A DNA stretch of 64,000 nucleotides from Cladorhizidae sp. MBARI D1340-BT2 (taxonomy: Eukaryota > Porifera > Demospongiae > Poecilosclerida > Cladorhizidae): NCBI GenBank assembly GCA_028752905.1, contig JAQNBH010000003.1, positions 4,458,204 through 4,522,203 of the forward strand. Direction: 5' to 3'. Under the pieces are notes generated by a model, which had not been told where the DNA came from, made no database searches, and saw nothing but the letters and a program-made list of their open reading frames with translations. The translations under genes were made by a program, and so were the position numbers. Within the stretch, counting starts at the first letter, position 1. Every line of letters begins with the position of its first letter. Positions 1-10,881 of the stretch are shown piece by piece.

Positions 1-108
1 TTCAATCTTGGACGCAGGCATGTCACTCAGTATTTTAGATATGATATTTATGGGAACTTTTGGCGAGTGATTGTGCAATTAGTGTTCTTAGTAATACAGT
101 TACCCTCT

Positions 109-636
109 TTATATAAGCCGTGACACGTACAGGCTGGTGATGCATCCACAAGCGGGTATTTCCCTTCTACAACCAGATGGCCAGCTGGGAGAGGTGTTGG
201 TGTGGACTGAGGTCGTGGGATGAATCTTTGACCCCTGAAGATTACCTATGGTGGTAATAGTGGATGACTTCATTGCTCCATCCCCCAAGGGTCTCCGCCA
301 TGAGAGGAATGAGGTCAATGCCAACTGCTCGGCAGTCTGCTGCATGAGCATCCATCTTCCCCTCCTCCCAATCTGTAGGGCATGTCCCTGGGAGTTATTA
401 GGAGCTTTACAATATGACAGCACAGGATGGGAGTAAGGACCAAGTACTGGGTGAAATATGTCTGTAGTGCCATATTGCACCAAGAACTGGTGCAGTGAAC
501 AGATCCTGTCAGAGTCTGTTGCTGCAGGGTTAAGATAACTGCCACGGCAAGGATTGTTGGCCAGCCCACCTCCAGTTAGGGAGATAAACGTCTGCAGGGT
601 GGCTGGATCCTGGGACCAGGGAGGGATCCTCTTCAT
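109..636 (-). other. Uncharacterised minus-strand ORF in block B, copy 1
   Basis: A 175-codon open frame beginning MKRIPPWSQDPATLQ. I recognise no domain, signal peptide or membrane segment. It holds a single copy of the 56-bp motif that is expanded in the other block B copies. The other copies (12383, 32390, 44385) are near-identical in nucleotides but broken into overlapping frames, so the open frame may be fortuitous. It could be a degraded transposon protein, part of a non-coding transcript, or nothing. Confidence 0.2.
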
Positions 637-2003
637 GGTGCTAGGGCAGAAGTTTCAGGGGGAGATCTAGAAGGGGGGAAGGGGTGTTTACTACCTATCT
701 CTCTTGGGGGGAGGGGGGAGGGGGGCAGGGGATTTACAAATAAGGGTACAATAGGAAATAACTAAACCAGCCAAAACTGACTAGCAAAGCACTCCGAGGT
801 TCCCCTGTTGCCACACAAAGATCTGGAGCATGTTGTCATGTGTAACTGCCAACATCCCCAAGGAAACTTGAGTTCACCATTTGCACATATGCATATTTAT
901 AAAATTGTGTTACTATGTTGTTGTTGTTTTTTAACTCTTTGAAGTGTAAAGGAGCAGTCATGGGCAATACCCCACTCACTGAAGCTGTGTTTTTTTAAAT
1001 ATAAAAGCCAAATAAAACTTGTATAATGCATTGTCCATAAGCAGCAACTCGATGGTTTTATGCATTGGTTATCTATAGATCTACAACTTGTGTGATCACA
1101 ATGTCAAATGTCTGAGAAGCACCCTCAGGTATATAAGCTGCTTCAGTGTTTCTGTGTATATATACTACCAACTTACTTGATATAAAATGTTCAAAATAGC
1201 ACTGAGAAACAGAAGAGCACTCTAGAACTGTGAGAAAGCTACAAACTGCAGCTGTAGCATTAGCTGCTGCATTGGTCTAAGTTTGGTAAAGAAGGAAGTC
1301 CACAAATCAAAAATTACTTGATTAGCTACTAATGGATACAGCTAGGCTAGCCACACAACTTACTTGCATATATAATATTGTGGAGAGCTTGAGTGCTGTG
1401 AGAAAGCACCAAAGAAGGAAATATATTACTACAAAGCTAGCTACCAGTTTTCTAAGAAGCCTCTACCTAACATTGAATAAAATGTGGAAGGCTTAAAAAC
1501 CCTAGAACCTCTCTTCCCCCCTCGGCCCTGAGTTTGGGCCGCAGACAATTAATCATCGAAGTAAAGAGAGTCTGAATGGAAATGGAGGTGTGGTTATGGT
1601 GAGGGGGTGAATCGGCAGTATCAGAAGGGTCTCCAGCAGGTAAAACTTAGAAGAAAGCATGCAGGGAAAGAAGTCGGTATGGTAAAGTAGGGTGGGGAGA
1701 AGGGGGAGTGGCAGGAATGTGGATGGTTGCCAGGAGGAAGAGTCGAGTGGAACGATGTGTCCACTGCAGCTTGGTACATGTGGGCTGCCGGGGGGGGGGG
1801 GGGGGGGACACTCCGGCGGATAACACAGAGGGGGTTGGAGAGAGGCAAGGACCATCAGGGGAGGAAGCACCCGGAGGGGAGTCATCCATCAGGTGGGTGA
1901 GCACCCGTTGGCCAAAGCGAATATGTCCCAGATCACGAACATGAAGGACAAATCACAGTTGTGTGGGTGAGGGACCAAAGATAGGGAAACTGGGCACTTG
2001 GGT

Positions 2004-3230
2004 GTGGCATTTGTTAACTGTAGAGGATGGTGGTCAAGGGAGGTGGATTTGAAGACAATGTGCTGGGGTTGGCGGAGACATTTTTGCAGAAGCAGAACGA
2101 GGTGAGCATGGCATGATATGAGTGGTATAACAAGAATAGAGAGGGTGGCAGGCGGGAGAGTGGAAGTGTGGGAGTTCTGGTGCATGAGAGTTTGGATTCT
2201 AGGGTGAGGAAGTCAAGAGAAGGTTTGCTGTGGGTGGAGTTAAGCGGAGCGGGGAGAAGGAAAACTATAGTAGGGGTAGTGTATGTGAATCCAGAAGGAG
2301 TGAGAGAGACAGAGGGATTGTTAGGAGGATGTGGTGAAGTATGCAGAGAAAGGTTTTGTGGGGGACTTCAATGCAAAGATTGGACTAGGAGTGGAGGACA
2401 ACCCGAACAGTCATGGAAGGAGGTTGCTGGAGTTGGTTAGGGTTGGAGGGAACGAGTTGCAGTTCTGTGAGGGTTAGGTGGACATGAGAATGTGGGGAGA
2501 GAAAGTCAGTTATAGATTACATTTTGTTTAGTGAAGACATGGATGTAGCACTCAGGCAAGCTGGATGTGGGGTCAGACCATAACATTATATGGGGAGAAA
2601 TTACGTGGGGTAGGAGAGAGGTGCAAGTGAGAAAAGAGCGATATAAATGGAGAGTTGACAATAGGCTAGACTGGGAGGAGTATCAGGAGGCAGAGGAAAT
2701 GTTCATGGGGTAGGAAGAGGAGATGAGAGAGCTTGAGCAAGAGTTGGGTGGAAACATAGTTGAAGAGGTGTGGGGTAGGTGGAAGGAGAAAGTTTTAGCT
2801 GCAGCGGAGAAAGGAATTGAAAGGAAGAAGATTACCTGCAGGTCAAAGGGATGGTGGTCAGAGGATGTGGAGAGGTTAATTGGTGGTCTTTTCGAATATT
2901 TATTTGATGGGAATGGCAGACGAGTAGGAGAGAGCTAAGCTAGGAGTCAAGGTGGGGCACTTATGTATGCAGATAATGATCTTTTGGTGGACTCAGGGGT
3001 GGACTGCAAGCTATGATGGATGTGGTACAGGCTTATGTGTTAAGGTTGAAGATGAAGTTTGATAGTAAGAAGAGGAAGGTCACGGTGGTAGGGAAGAAGG
3101 AAGCAGGAGTGAATTGGAGGATTGGTGAGGAGATATTGGAAGAGGTCAAAGAATTCAAATACTTGGAGTATGGTTTGATAGGAAGCTAGGGGGTAATGTT
3201 CAGTTAGAGAAGATGGCAAAGAATTTATAA
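2004..3230 (+). pseudogene. Non-LTR retrotransposon relic: endonuclease and RT fragment, copy 1
   Basis: The translation starts VAFVNCRGW and continues with LGLAETFLQ, GVLVHE and VVYVNPEG, then a GDFNAKIG-like stretch. This is the order of an APE-type endonuclease domain of LINE ORF2. After a decayed stretch an RT palm fragment follows, but its YADD box reads YADND here. Stops and frameshifts break the frame throughout, and most of the RT fingers are missing. It is a dead 5'/central LINE fragment copied with the array. Confidence 0.65.
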
Positions 3231-4664
3231 CCAGCTATGTATTGTTTCGTAACCGCAAATTTTGGATCGGCAGTTACATCTGCCTGCCTTCTAATATTTT
3301 CCTAACGAGTACGTCCTGGTGAATTTGCAAGGTTAAGGTAGTTTTTCCAGCCTTGAGCTATTATTCTCTTAGTCTATTGCGTAGCGTGGCCTTTCATTTG
3401 TTTAATTTCAAGTAGTGACAGATATTGTTATATTTGCAGGAATGAAGAAATCAGTTGGAGCTACAATATCTACTCCCGCTTTTGCTAGCAGTGGATTCGT
3501 AAAGATATGAGCTACAAACATCCTCCAATTTTGCGGTTTTCAATCAAATGTACAAGCTGAGAATGGTTCTGCAAATTTATGTTATTCTTTTGGATGCTAA
3601 TAAAGAAGTCGATTACTTTATTTGGCTGCATAATTATTCCAAAAAGCATGAGTTTTTTCCTTTAGATTTGTCAGATGTAACACAGTTTAAAAACTTTTAC
3701 ATGTTAGCAAGCGTCTATGATTTTGATCATTTAACTTTGCGAAAGTATTGGAGATATATACCCCAAACCTAATGATTTCTTACTGCGACGCTTCTGAGTT
3801 GCAAGCTACAGGCAACATGCAAACCATCTGTACCAGGCAATATTCAATATACAAATATCATCCCTTTAGGATATTATCAAATTTGATACCTAGCTACCTG
3901 GCAGTTTTTCTGGCAATATTTTATCTAGATCAAAATACTCAAGCGATGCCGTCTTAGTCCTGCTAAATAAAAGCCTTTAACCTTTTTTTGTTTTATTATC
4001 AATTTCTTCTCTTAAAGAGCAAAAATTAAAGGGGCAATACTTCCAAACAAAGAAATGACCCCCTGATGCCCCCAATTGTTAATTTTTTTTTATATAGTTT
4101 ACTCTAGCAAAAAAAAATTGGCTTTGGTGAGAGATATATGATCTGCCATTTCTTGCAGAAATAAAGGATGAATTTAGTAATAGAATCACCAGGTGTAAGA
4201 ATTCGCGTGCATTGCAATATCAATTTCTACCTGCATTATAAATTTGTATAATGTTGATATTAAATATGGAGGTATCAGTCACTTGATCCTTTTTGCATAA
4301 AACCCCTTTGTAGTATTTTTGGTACTGATGCATTTTCTGACTGTACTCAAGCATGGAGGTCTCTCTTTTTTAATTTTTAATGCTCTAAGGGAGATTCCCT
4401 CGCGCAGTAATCCTAGTAAGTTTAAACTTTGGCTGAAGAAAAACTTGGAAAGCCTTTTTTCAATAAGCTTTTGATCCACTCCTTTTGAAACATTTTGTTT
4501 AGGGAACATTAATTCAGATAAATCACGTAGCTAATAAATCACGTAGCTATAATAAATCCATGCCAATCGTCAAGTGAAATCATCGTTCTCCTGTCTGTCC
4601 GCCGCCAAAGCGTAGCTACACACCCACGCAAAGGCTCTCCGCTCTTCCTGTTGGGGGTGTAGCT

Positions 4665-4675
4665 GCGCCATTTTG
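4665..4675 (+). promoter_or_regulatory. YY1-like motif upstream of RDH-1
   Basis: GCGCCATTTTG, whose complement CAAAATGGCGC fits the YY1 core AAnATGGCG, lies about 50 bp before the RDH-1 ATG. The motif recurs at 16859 (RDH-3) and 50656 (RDH-8) and is missing before RDH-6. Binding is inferred from the motif alone. Confidence 0.3.
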
Positions 4676-4723
4676 CGGGAAAGGGTGTGGGAAAAGCTCA
4701 GAAGAAGCTCATCCACACCACTC

Positions 4724-5963
4724 ATGGCGGTCTCGTTAATCCTACTAGGAGCCATAGGTGCTGGAGGAGCATTTTACTTATTAAAAAAGTACTACATTGA
4801 TGGTCCTATGTGCACCTGTAAAGCTGTCTTGACAGGGAAGACAGCAATAGTCACAGGAGCCAATACAGGGATAGGTCTGGAGACAGCTGTTGAACTGGCT
4901 AAGAGAGGTGCTCGAGTTATTCTAGCCTGCCCAAGTGAGGAGAGGGGGGAAAGTGCAGCAAGGGATGTGAGAGCAAGAAGCTATAACAAGGAAGTCATTT
5001 TTTCCAAAGTTACAATCGGTTCGTGCTTTTTCTGCGAAGATGCTCAAGGAAGAACCTCAAATTGATATACTGGTCAATAATGCAGGGGTCATGAACTCCC
5101 CTTACACCAAGACAGAGGATGGATTTGAGCTACAATTTGGTGTCAACCATCTTTCTCACTTCTTACTCACTAACCTTCTTCTTGAACGCATGAAGGATGC
5201 CCCTTGTGCTCGTGTTGTGAATGTGTCCTCAGGTGCACACAGAAGTGGAAAGATAAACTTCGATGACTTGCAGTCTGAGCAATTCTACAGCCCCTTTGGG
5301 GCATATTGTCAGAGTAAGTTGGCTAATGTGTTGTTCACGAGGTCACTTGCAAAGAGGTTGCAGGGCTCTAAAGTGGGTGTGTATTCCCTACATCCTGGAG
5401 TGATCTACACAGAGATCGCGCGTCACATGAATGGAATATTGGTTAGATATATATATTATACATATGACTTGAGGAAACTGGTTGGTTCATATATCCAAGT
5501 AGATGAGTTGCGAGCTGCTTTGTTATATTATCAACAACTTATCAAAAAAAAATAGACTTCCATGATAGCTATATAGCCAGCCTCAGCTAAGACATGTCAC
5601 TGGCAATGGGCATATGAAGTTGCTATAGTCATTGGCGGGAAATATAGGACTGCCCTCCCCACAAATTTTACAAATTTATTTTCATTGCCTGACTTGATAT
5701 CCTTGAAACATACTCTCACTACTGCTACTGTGCAGATTTTTGTATTGAATCGAGCAGGATGACTATTCTTGAGATCACCACTCCAAGGAGCACAAACTAC
5801 CATCCACTGTGCAGTCTCTGAGGAAGTAGTAGGAATGAGTGAAGAGTACTTTGTAAACTGCAGAGTCAAGAAGCTCAACAACCCTCAGGCTACTGATGAC
5901 CAGGTTGCAGAGCACCTTTGGCAAGTCAGTGCTCAGCTAGTGGGACTAGAGGAGAAACAGTGA
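4724..5963 (+). pseudogene. RDH-1: retinol dehydrogenase-like SDR, broken
   Basis: Exon 1 is 4724-5441 and exon 2 is 5736-5963, with donor TTG|GTTAGA and acceptor GCAG|AT. The start ATGGCGGTC gives the N-terminal anchor MAVSLILLGAIGAGG. Two lesions are visible. A 14-bp deletion at 5010/5011 removes the codons after FSKV and shifts the frame. In exon 2, TGG has become TGA at 5760-5762, inside the conserved AGWLFLR segment. The second half of exon 1 (NNAG, GAHRSG, YCQSK) is still readable in another frame. The cofactor arginine is proline (ACPSEERG). It belongs to the Y type: block B promoter and block A tail. Confidence 0.9.
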
Positions 5964-6155
5964 AGGGCTCTTTCTGGGGCCATTTTTGTTTGTGAAATAA
6001 CTTTGTATAATATATATAGAATCAAATTTTTTATCGTCCTCTCTTCTATAATATGTATGTTTTATTTCTCTTCATCTAGGACAAGCATATAACTTGGTAT
6101 TTTAGACATGATCTGTATGGGAATATCTTTTTGATGAGTGATTGTCCAATTATCA

Positions 6156-6305
6156 GACATCTGTAAGGATCTTTACGCCAAGACTGTCCTTTCCGGTGGC
6201 AGCACCATGTGCCCTAGCATTGCGGACAGGATGCAGAAGGAGATCGTTGCCCTAGCCCTACCCACCAAGAACATTACTCCTCCAGAATGCATGGATTGGT
6301 GAAGG
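6156..6305 (+). pseudogene. Actin C-terminal fragment, copy 1
   Basis: Reads [15 protein letters not shown], then [15 protein letters not shown], then ALALPTKN and a degraded TPPE. This matches the conserved actin stretch that begins DIRKDLYAN. It covers about 50 codons and ends in a stop shortly after the TPPE remnant. There is no start, no other actin exon and no splice signal. It sits about 190 bp after the RDH-1 stop. It is a fragment captured into the RDH tail and then copied with it (18361, 24239, 38646). Confidence 0.85.
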
Positions 6306-6344
6306 GCTGCGGGTCTCTAGCATTCTATCTTATCTAAGTCATTT

Positions 6345-6790
6345 ATTGAGGATGAAATATTGAGTCAAACGTTCCCCCCATAGTAAGTAGATTGAGTCAA
6401 CTGGGCTTCCTTCATCAAGCGTCATCACTATATACTTCTTCAAGATACTGATCATCACTACTTATTTTTCTAACGGAAGTCCATGCTGAGTTGCAGTTAT
6501 GAGTTTACCCAGAATTATATCTTTTATGATCCCACGCATATTCCAGGCACACTAGGCAGGGAGATCAGTGTGGTGTCACATCTAACCCATGCCCGTTTCT
6601 AGTAATAATTGAAAGAGGTTTGTCAAGGGCACATTTTTTTTGGTTGATGTGCTCTCTGCATTTTTGGCCCAATCAGTTTCAGTTTGGTAATGGTTTATTG
6701 AGGCTTGTTAAAGGAATCTCTTCAATGTAGACAGCTTCACACCCTGGCATCTCTGTGTATCTTTAATTTGTAAAGATGGAGGTGGAGAAC
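6345..6790 (-). pseudogene. LINE RT relic on the minus strand, copy 1
   Basis: On the minus strand, fragments of a non-LTR RT can be read in shifting frames: an ARNYxxISLPSVPG-like piece (RT block 2), TQHGLL, and MTLDEGSPVDSIYL before the catalytic block. There is no continuous frame. The same relic lies at 18552, 24430, 38855 and, more diverged, 52230. Confidence 0.6.
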
Positions 6791-7303
6791 TCGTTCACGC
6801 TCACACACATCTTGGAAACATTTCCATGCCATTCAATTGCCCCTCTTATATACTGTTATAATGAAGGCTTATTTGATGGTTTCTTGCAGGGTTGGCCTGA
6901 AGCAGGGACACTAAACAATCAGAGCTGATGGGGGTATATATATGTACGTTGCTCTCAGCTGACATCATATGCTTTAAGATTTATCTTTAATCAGCTTTAT
7001 ATTTATTATGCATACCATATATTAAATTACACAGAAGTGAAAGTGCTTCTTATTAGAACAACACAGTGTTACTAGTACTCCTTTATATAATAGCAGCTGC
7101 AGGACCCGTCATTTATTCCCCAAACAAAGGTCTCTCCTTCACATATAATGAACTGTGAGGAAACAAGCTATATATGGGTAGCTATAGATAGTCAACATGG
7201 TGGTAGTAAATCCACTTATAGATGTGCCTACTTATAGATGTGCCTAACTTGGAATTGGAATTTTTTTCTTGTCTATACAAACTTGATGCTTCACTAGAAT
7301 GGG

Positions 7304-8755
7304 GTGGACTATGAGACAACAGCTCCACTAGAACCCTAACATCAGGGATGGACTATGTATGTATCTAGACAACAGCTCCACTAGAACCCTAACATCAGGG
7401 ATGGACTATGTATGTATCTAGACAACAGCTCCACTAGAACCCTAACATCAGGGATGGACTATGTAGGTATCTAGACAACAGCTCCACTAGAACCCTAACA
7501 TCAGGGATAGACTATAATGTATCTAGACAACAGCTCCACTAGAACCCTAACATCAGGGATAGACTATGTAGGTATCTAGACAACAGCTCCATTAGAACCC
7601 TAACATCAGGGATAGACTATGTAGGTATCTAGACAACAGCTCCACTAGAACCCTAACATCAGGGATGGACTATGTATGTATCTAGACAACAGCTCCACTA
7701 GAACCCTAACATCAGGGATAGACTATGTATGTAGTATCTAGACAACAGCTCCACTAGAACCCTAACATCAGGGATAGACTATGTATGTAGTATCTAGACA
7801 ACAGCTCCACTAGAACCCTAACATCAGGGATAGACTATGTATGTATCTAGACAACAGCTCCACTAGAACCCTAACATCAGGGATAGACTATAATGTATCT
7901 AGACAACAGCTCCACTAGAACCCTAACATCAGGGATAGACTATGTATGTATCTAGACAACAGCTCCACTAGAACCCTAACATCAGGGATAGACTATGTAT
8001 GTAGTATCTAGACAACAGCTCCACTAGAATCCTAACATCAGGGATGGACTATGTATGTATCTAGACAACTGCTCCACTAGAACCCTAACATCAGGGATAG
8101 ACTATGTATGTATCTAGACAACAGCTCCACTAGAACCCTAACATCAGGGATGGACTATGTAGGTATCTAGACAACAGCTCCACTAGAATCCTAACATCAG
8201 GGATGGACTATGTAGGTATCTAGACAACAGCTCCACTAGAACCCTAACATCAGGGATGGACTATAATGTATCTAGACAACAGCTCCACTAGAACCCTAAC
8301 ATCAGGGATAGACTATGTAGGTATATAGACAACAGCTCCACTAGAACCCTAACATCAGGGATAGACTATGTAGGTATCTAGACAACAGCTCCACTAGAAC
8401 CCTAACATCAGGGATGGACTATGTAGGTATCTAGACAACAGCTCCACTAGAACCCTAACATCAGGGATAGACTATGTATGTATCTAGACAACAGCTCCAC
8501 TAGAACCCTAACATCAGGGATGGACTATGTAGGTATCTAGACAACAGCTCCACTAGAACCCTAACATCAGGGATGGACTATGTATGTATCCAGACAACAG
8601 CTCTACTAGAACCCTAACATCAGGGATGGACTATGTAGGTATCTAGACAGCAGCTCCACTAGAACCCTAACATCAGGGATGGACTATGTATGTATCTAGA
8701 CAACAGCTCCACTAGAACCCTAACATCAGGGATGGACTATGTAGGTATCTCGACA
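7304..8755. repeat. 53-bp minisatellite, array 1
   Basis: About 27 head-to-tail copies of a unit that begins CTAGACAACAGCTCCACTAG. Units are mostly 53 bp, with 52- and 56-bp variants (ATAATGTAT and GTATGTAGTAT ends). Units are nearly identical. Single-base variants (GGATGG/GGATAG, GTATGT/GTAGGT) are intermixed, which suggests recent homogenisation. No coding potential. Confidence 0.95.
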
Positions 8756-8756
8756 T

Positions 8757-9310
8757 GAATTTACTGCTTATATCAATGAACTTGACTGTGCTGTGTGTGC
8801 CTTTCAAACTCAAGGTCCTGTTTTTCTAGCTGGAGACTTCAATATCCACCTACCCAAATCATGTAAGCACCCCAAACCAGCAGGGAAAACTCGTCTATGA
8901 CCTTGGTGATCTCAAGGTCCTGTTTTTCTAGCTGGAGACTTCAATATCCACCTACCCAAATCATGTAAGCACCCCAAACCAGCAGGGAAAACTAGTCAAT
9001 GACCTTGCTGATCGAAACCATCTCTATCCTGTCACCAGCTCAGGTATTTCCTCTACACCTTTTTTTTTTAGGGATCATCCGCAGCAACAGTAGATTACAT
9101 CTTCCTCGATGCAGGAATTGCTTCCTATGTGAACTCATCTGAAATAGTGAGCCACCATCCACTAAATCGCTCTGCCTATCTCAGTTTATAAACACTGCAG
9201 ATGTGAAAAACACACCATCTCAACTCTCATGATTAACTGGTTGAAAGCAGTCTCAGATAACTCTGTGCACTCAAAAATTGCTCCTCTATTGGACACCACA
9301 TAGCTGTTGA
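8757..9310 (+). pseudogene. LINE endonuclease relic with duplicated GDFNIH box, copy 1
   Basis: Translation gives PVFLAGDFNIHLPK, a hallmark of APE-type LINE endonucleases, followed by DRNHLYPVTSSGIS, TVDYIFLD and a SHHPLN remnant. The segment coding for GDFNIH and what follows occurs twice in tandem (near 8820 and 8925). Stops and shifts are present. It abuts the end of the minisatellite. Confidence 0.7.
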
Positions 9311-9584
9311 TGAGTGACCTATAAAATATTTGAAACAGAGCTCTGTCTTGTTACCATCCCTGCTCTTGATTATGGTGAATTCTCTAACTTGACACGAAAT
9401 CTTGATATTTGTGGGTTCCATCCTGGGCACCTTTTCTGCAATTGCTGTCCCTGCCTATTATATTTGCAGCCCAGATTGAGCAATCCTCAAGAGTGAATTA
9501 TTTTGCCACCTATGTTAGTCTCAAGTTAAATGTGTGTAAGTCTGAGGGGAGACGACACCATTTTATATATTTTGATTTTTTAGT

Positions 9585-9760
9585 GTCATCTAATACCCTT
9601 AACTATGCTTCATATAATACCCTTAACTATGCTTCATCCAATAGCCTCAACTATGCTTCATCCAATACCTGCTTCATCTAATACACTAAACTATGCTTCA
9701 TCCAATACCCTTAACTATGCTTCATCCAATAGCCTCCCATCTAATACACTAAACTTATAA
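9585..9760. repeat. 24-bp tandem repeat, copy 1
   Basis: About seven imperfect units containing CCTTAACTATGCTTCATC. The period is a multiple of three, so a spurious NTLNYASS repeat ORF appears. Present only in A1 blocks (here and 40960) and absent from A2 blocks. Confidence 0.8.
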
Positions 9761-10199
9761 AAACTTGTGGTTCCGACTTTAGAGCTCCATAAATTCTGCA
9801 CACTTCACTCTGAATGAAAATTAATTTTAGGAAATTGATTTTCAACCTGCGCACTTGACCATGTACTAACATTTTACTGCCTAATAAAAACACTCATTAT
9901 ATAGAGTAGGGCTTCCTCTAGCCACTGGCATAACCTTAACTGCCTAGCAGTTTCCAATTAAGAGCCAAGACTGCAGCGAACTCAGGCATGCAGGTTTTGA
10001 GGTCCCCAACTTTAAAACTGCATGAACTTGTTTGGGGATGATGGGGGGAGGTGCCAAAGATGACATGGGACGTGTCAGACATGAAGTATTTCCTCTTCTC
10101 CCACCACTTTAGCACATTTCCAATTGGCGTACTGGTCTACCAAACATTAGGCCTACTCTCCCTTCATCTTCATTTCTCCATTCTACCACCCACTCTACA

Positions 10200-10520
10200 G
10201 ACCCTTCAGTGCCTTCTACCATATCCACTCCTCTCAACCATCAGCAAACTCCCCACAGTACAAGAAATGCACAACATCCTCCACAACACCTTCATCACAT
10301 AGCTCACATCCACCATCCCAACACATGCCACACCTTACCTTGTTACCCAAGAGTCCCACAGATGCCATCTTTAAAACCTAAAGCTCAGCCTCACTTCCCG
10401 TGTTACTGAATCCTCTCGCATATCTTTCTTGTCCAAACTCTTCTTTACAAACTTATACCACTTGAGGCTGGATTTCCCTCCCACTTCTTCAGACTCTTCC
10501 TTAATTATAACATCCCTTCC
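10200..10520 (-). pseudogene. LINE ORF2 C-terminal relic on the minus strand, copy 1
   Basis: The minus strand reads RLRMASVGLLGNKV-like sequence followed by CELCDEGVVEDVVHFLYC. The CxxC...H...C arrangement followed by HFL.C is typical of the C terminus of LINE ORF2 proteins. The frame does not extend to an RT. It may be the 3' end of the same family as the block B endonuclease/RT relic, which is inference. Confidence 0.5.
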
Positions 10521-10881
10521 ACAATTCCTCCGTCACTTGAGCCTACTAGCTCCAATGCTCCTTATTCCCCCCCCCCCCCCCCCCCCCCCCTTTTCAGCTC
10601 ACAAAACTCCGACACCAACCTGGACAATAACTTAACAGTACCACACTTTTTTCACTAGCCCATTCTTTGCTATCTTCATCCAAAACACTTTCTCATTCAT
10701 TTGCGCGGAAAAGAGTGCAAGCGCGCCCAGGCAAGCACGAGGTTAAACTTACAGTTAGAAATCAGGCCAACTCTTTATTAGTTTACATGCGGGATTAATC
10801 GTTGGTCCTGGCGGCTGCAGGCAGCGGTGTCTAGTTTCTTTAGCTGTCACACTAGCCCAACTCCTCTTCAAAGACTTGGTC

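Larger units (their letters stand above)
1..4640. repeat. Intergenic block B, copy 1 (subtype B1)
   Basis: Positions 1-108 match the sequence that starts about 75 bp after the RDH-2 stop (12284 onward), so another RDH copy should end just left of the window. In order the block holds a minus-strand ORF (109-636), AT-rich DNA with no gene seen (637-1500), a purine-rich stretch with a G run at about 1790, a LINE endonuclease/RT relic (2004-3230), an exon-like segment (3440-3498), an AATAAA at 3966, and AT-rich DNA up to the RDH-1 promoter. The same order recurs at 12210, 30579 and 42458. No intact gene is supported here. Confidence 0.8.
5964..10690. repeat. Intergenic block A, copy 1 (subtype A1)
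   Basis: In order: RDH 3' flank; actin fragment (6156); minus-strand LINE RT relic (6345-6790); about 500 bp of AT-rich DNA with no gene; 53-bp minisatellite (7304-8755); LINE endonuclease relic (8757-9310); 24-bp repeats (9585-9760); minus-strand LINE 3' relic (10200-10520); a C run at about 10567-10590; and the block A promoter sequence before RDH-2. Other copies lie at 18169, 24047 and 38451. Subtype A1 is shared with 38451. No canonical AATAAA directly follows the RDH stop. Confidence 0.8.

Noticed and set aside
1553..1904. Proline-rich minus-strand ORFs (also at 13903, 34041, 45604)
   Set aside because: They arise from a purine-rich strand with a long G run, overlap in three frames, and show no domain.
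7304..8755. CRISPR-like or telomere-like array (CCCTAA inside each unit)
   Set aside because: Units are directly joined without unique spacers, the genome is eukaryotic, and CCCTAA occurs once per 53-bp unit rather than in tandem.
10051..10635. Plus-strand hydrophobic ORF MPKMTWDVSDMKYFLF and following frames
   Set aside because: It is the complement of the minus-strand LINE C-terminal relic and has variable ends among the four copies.
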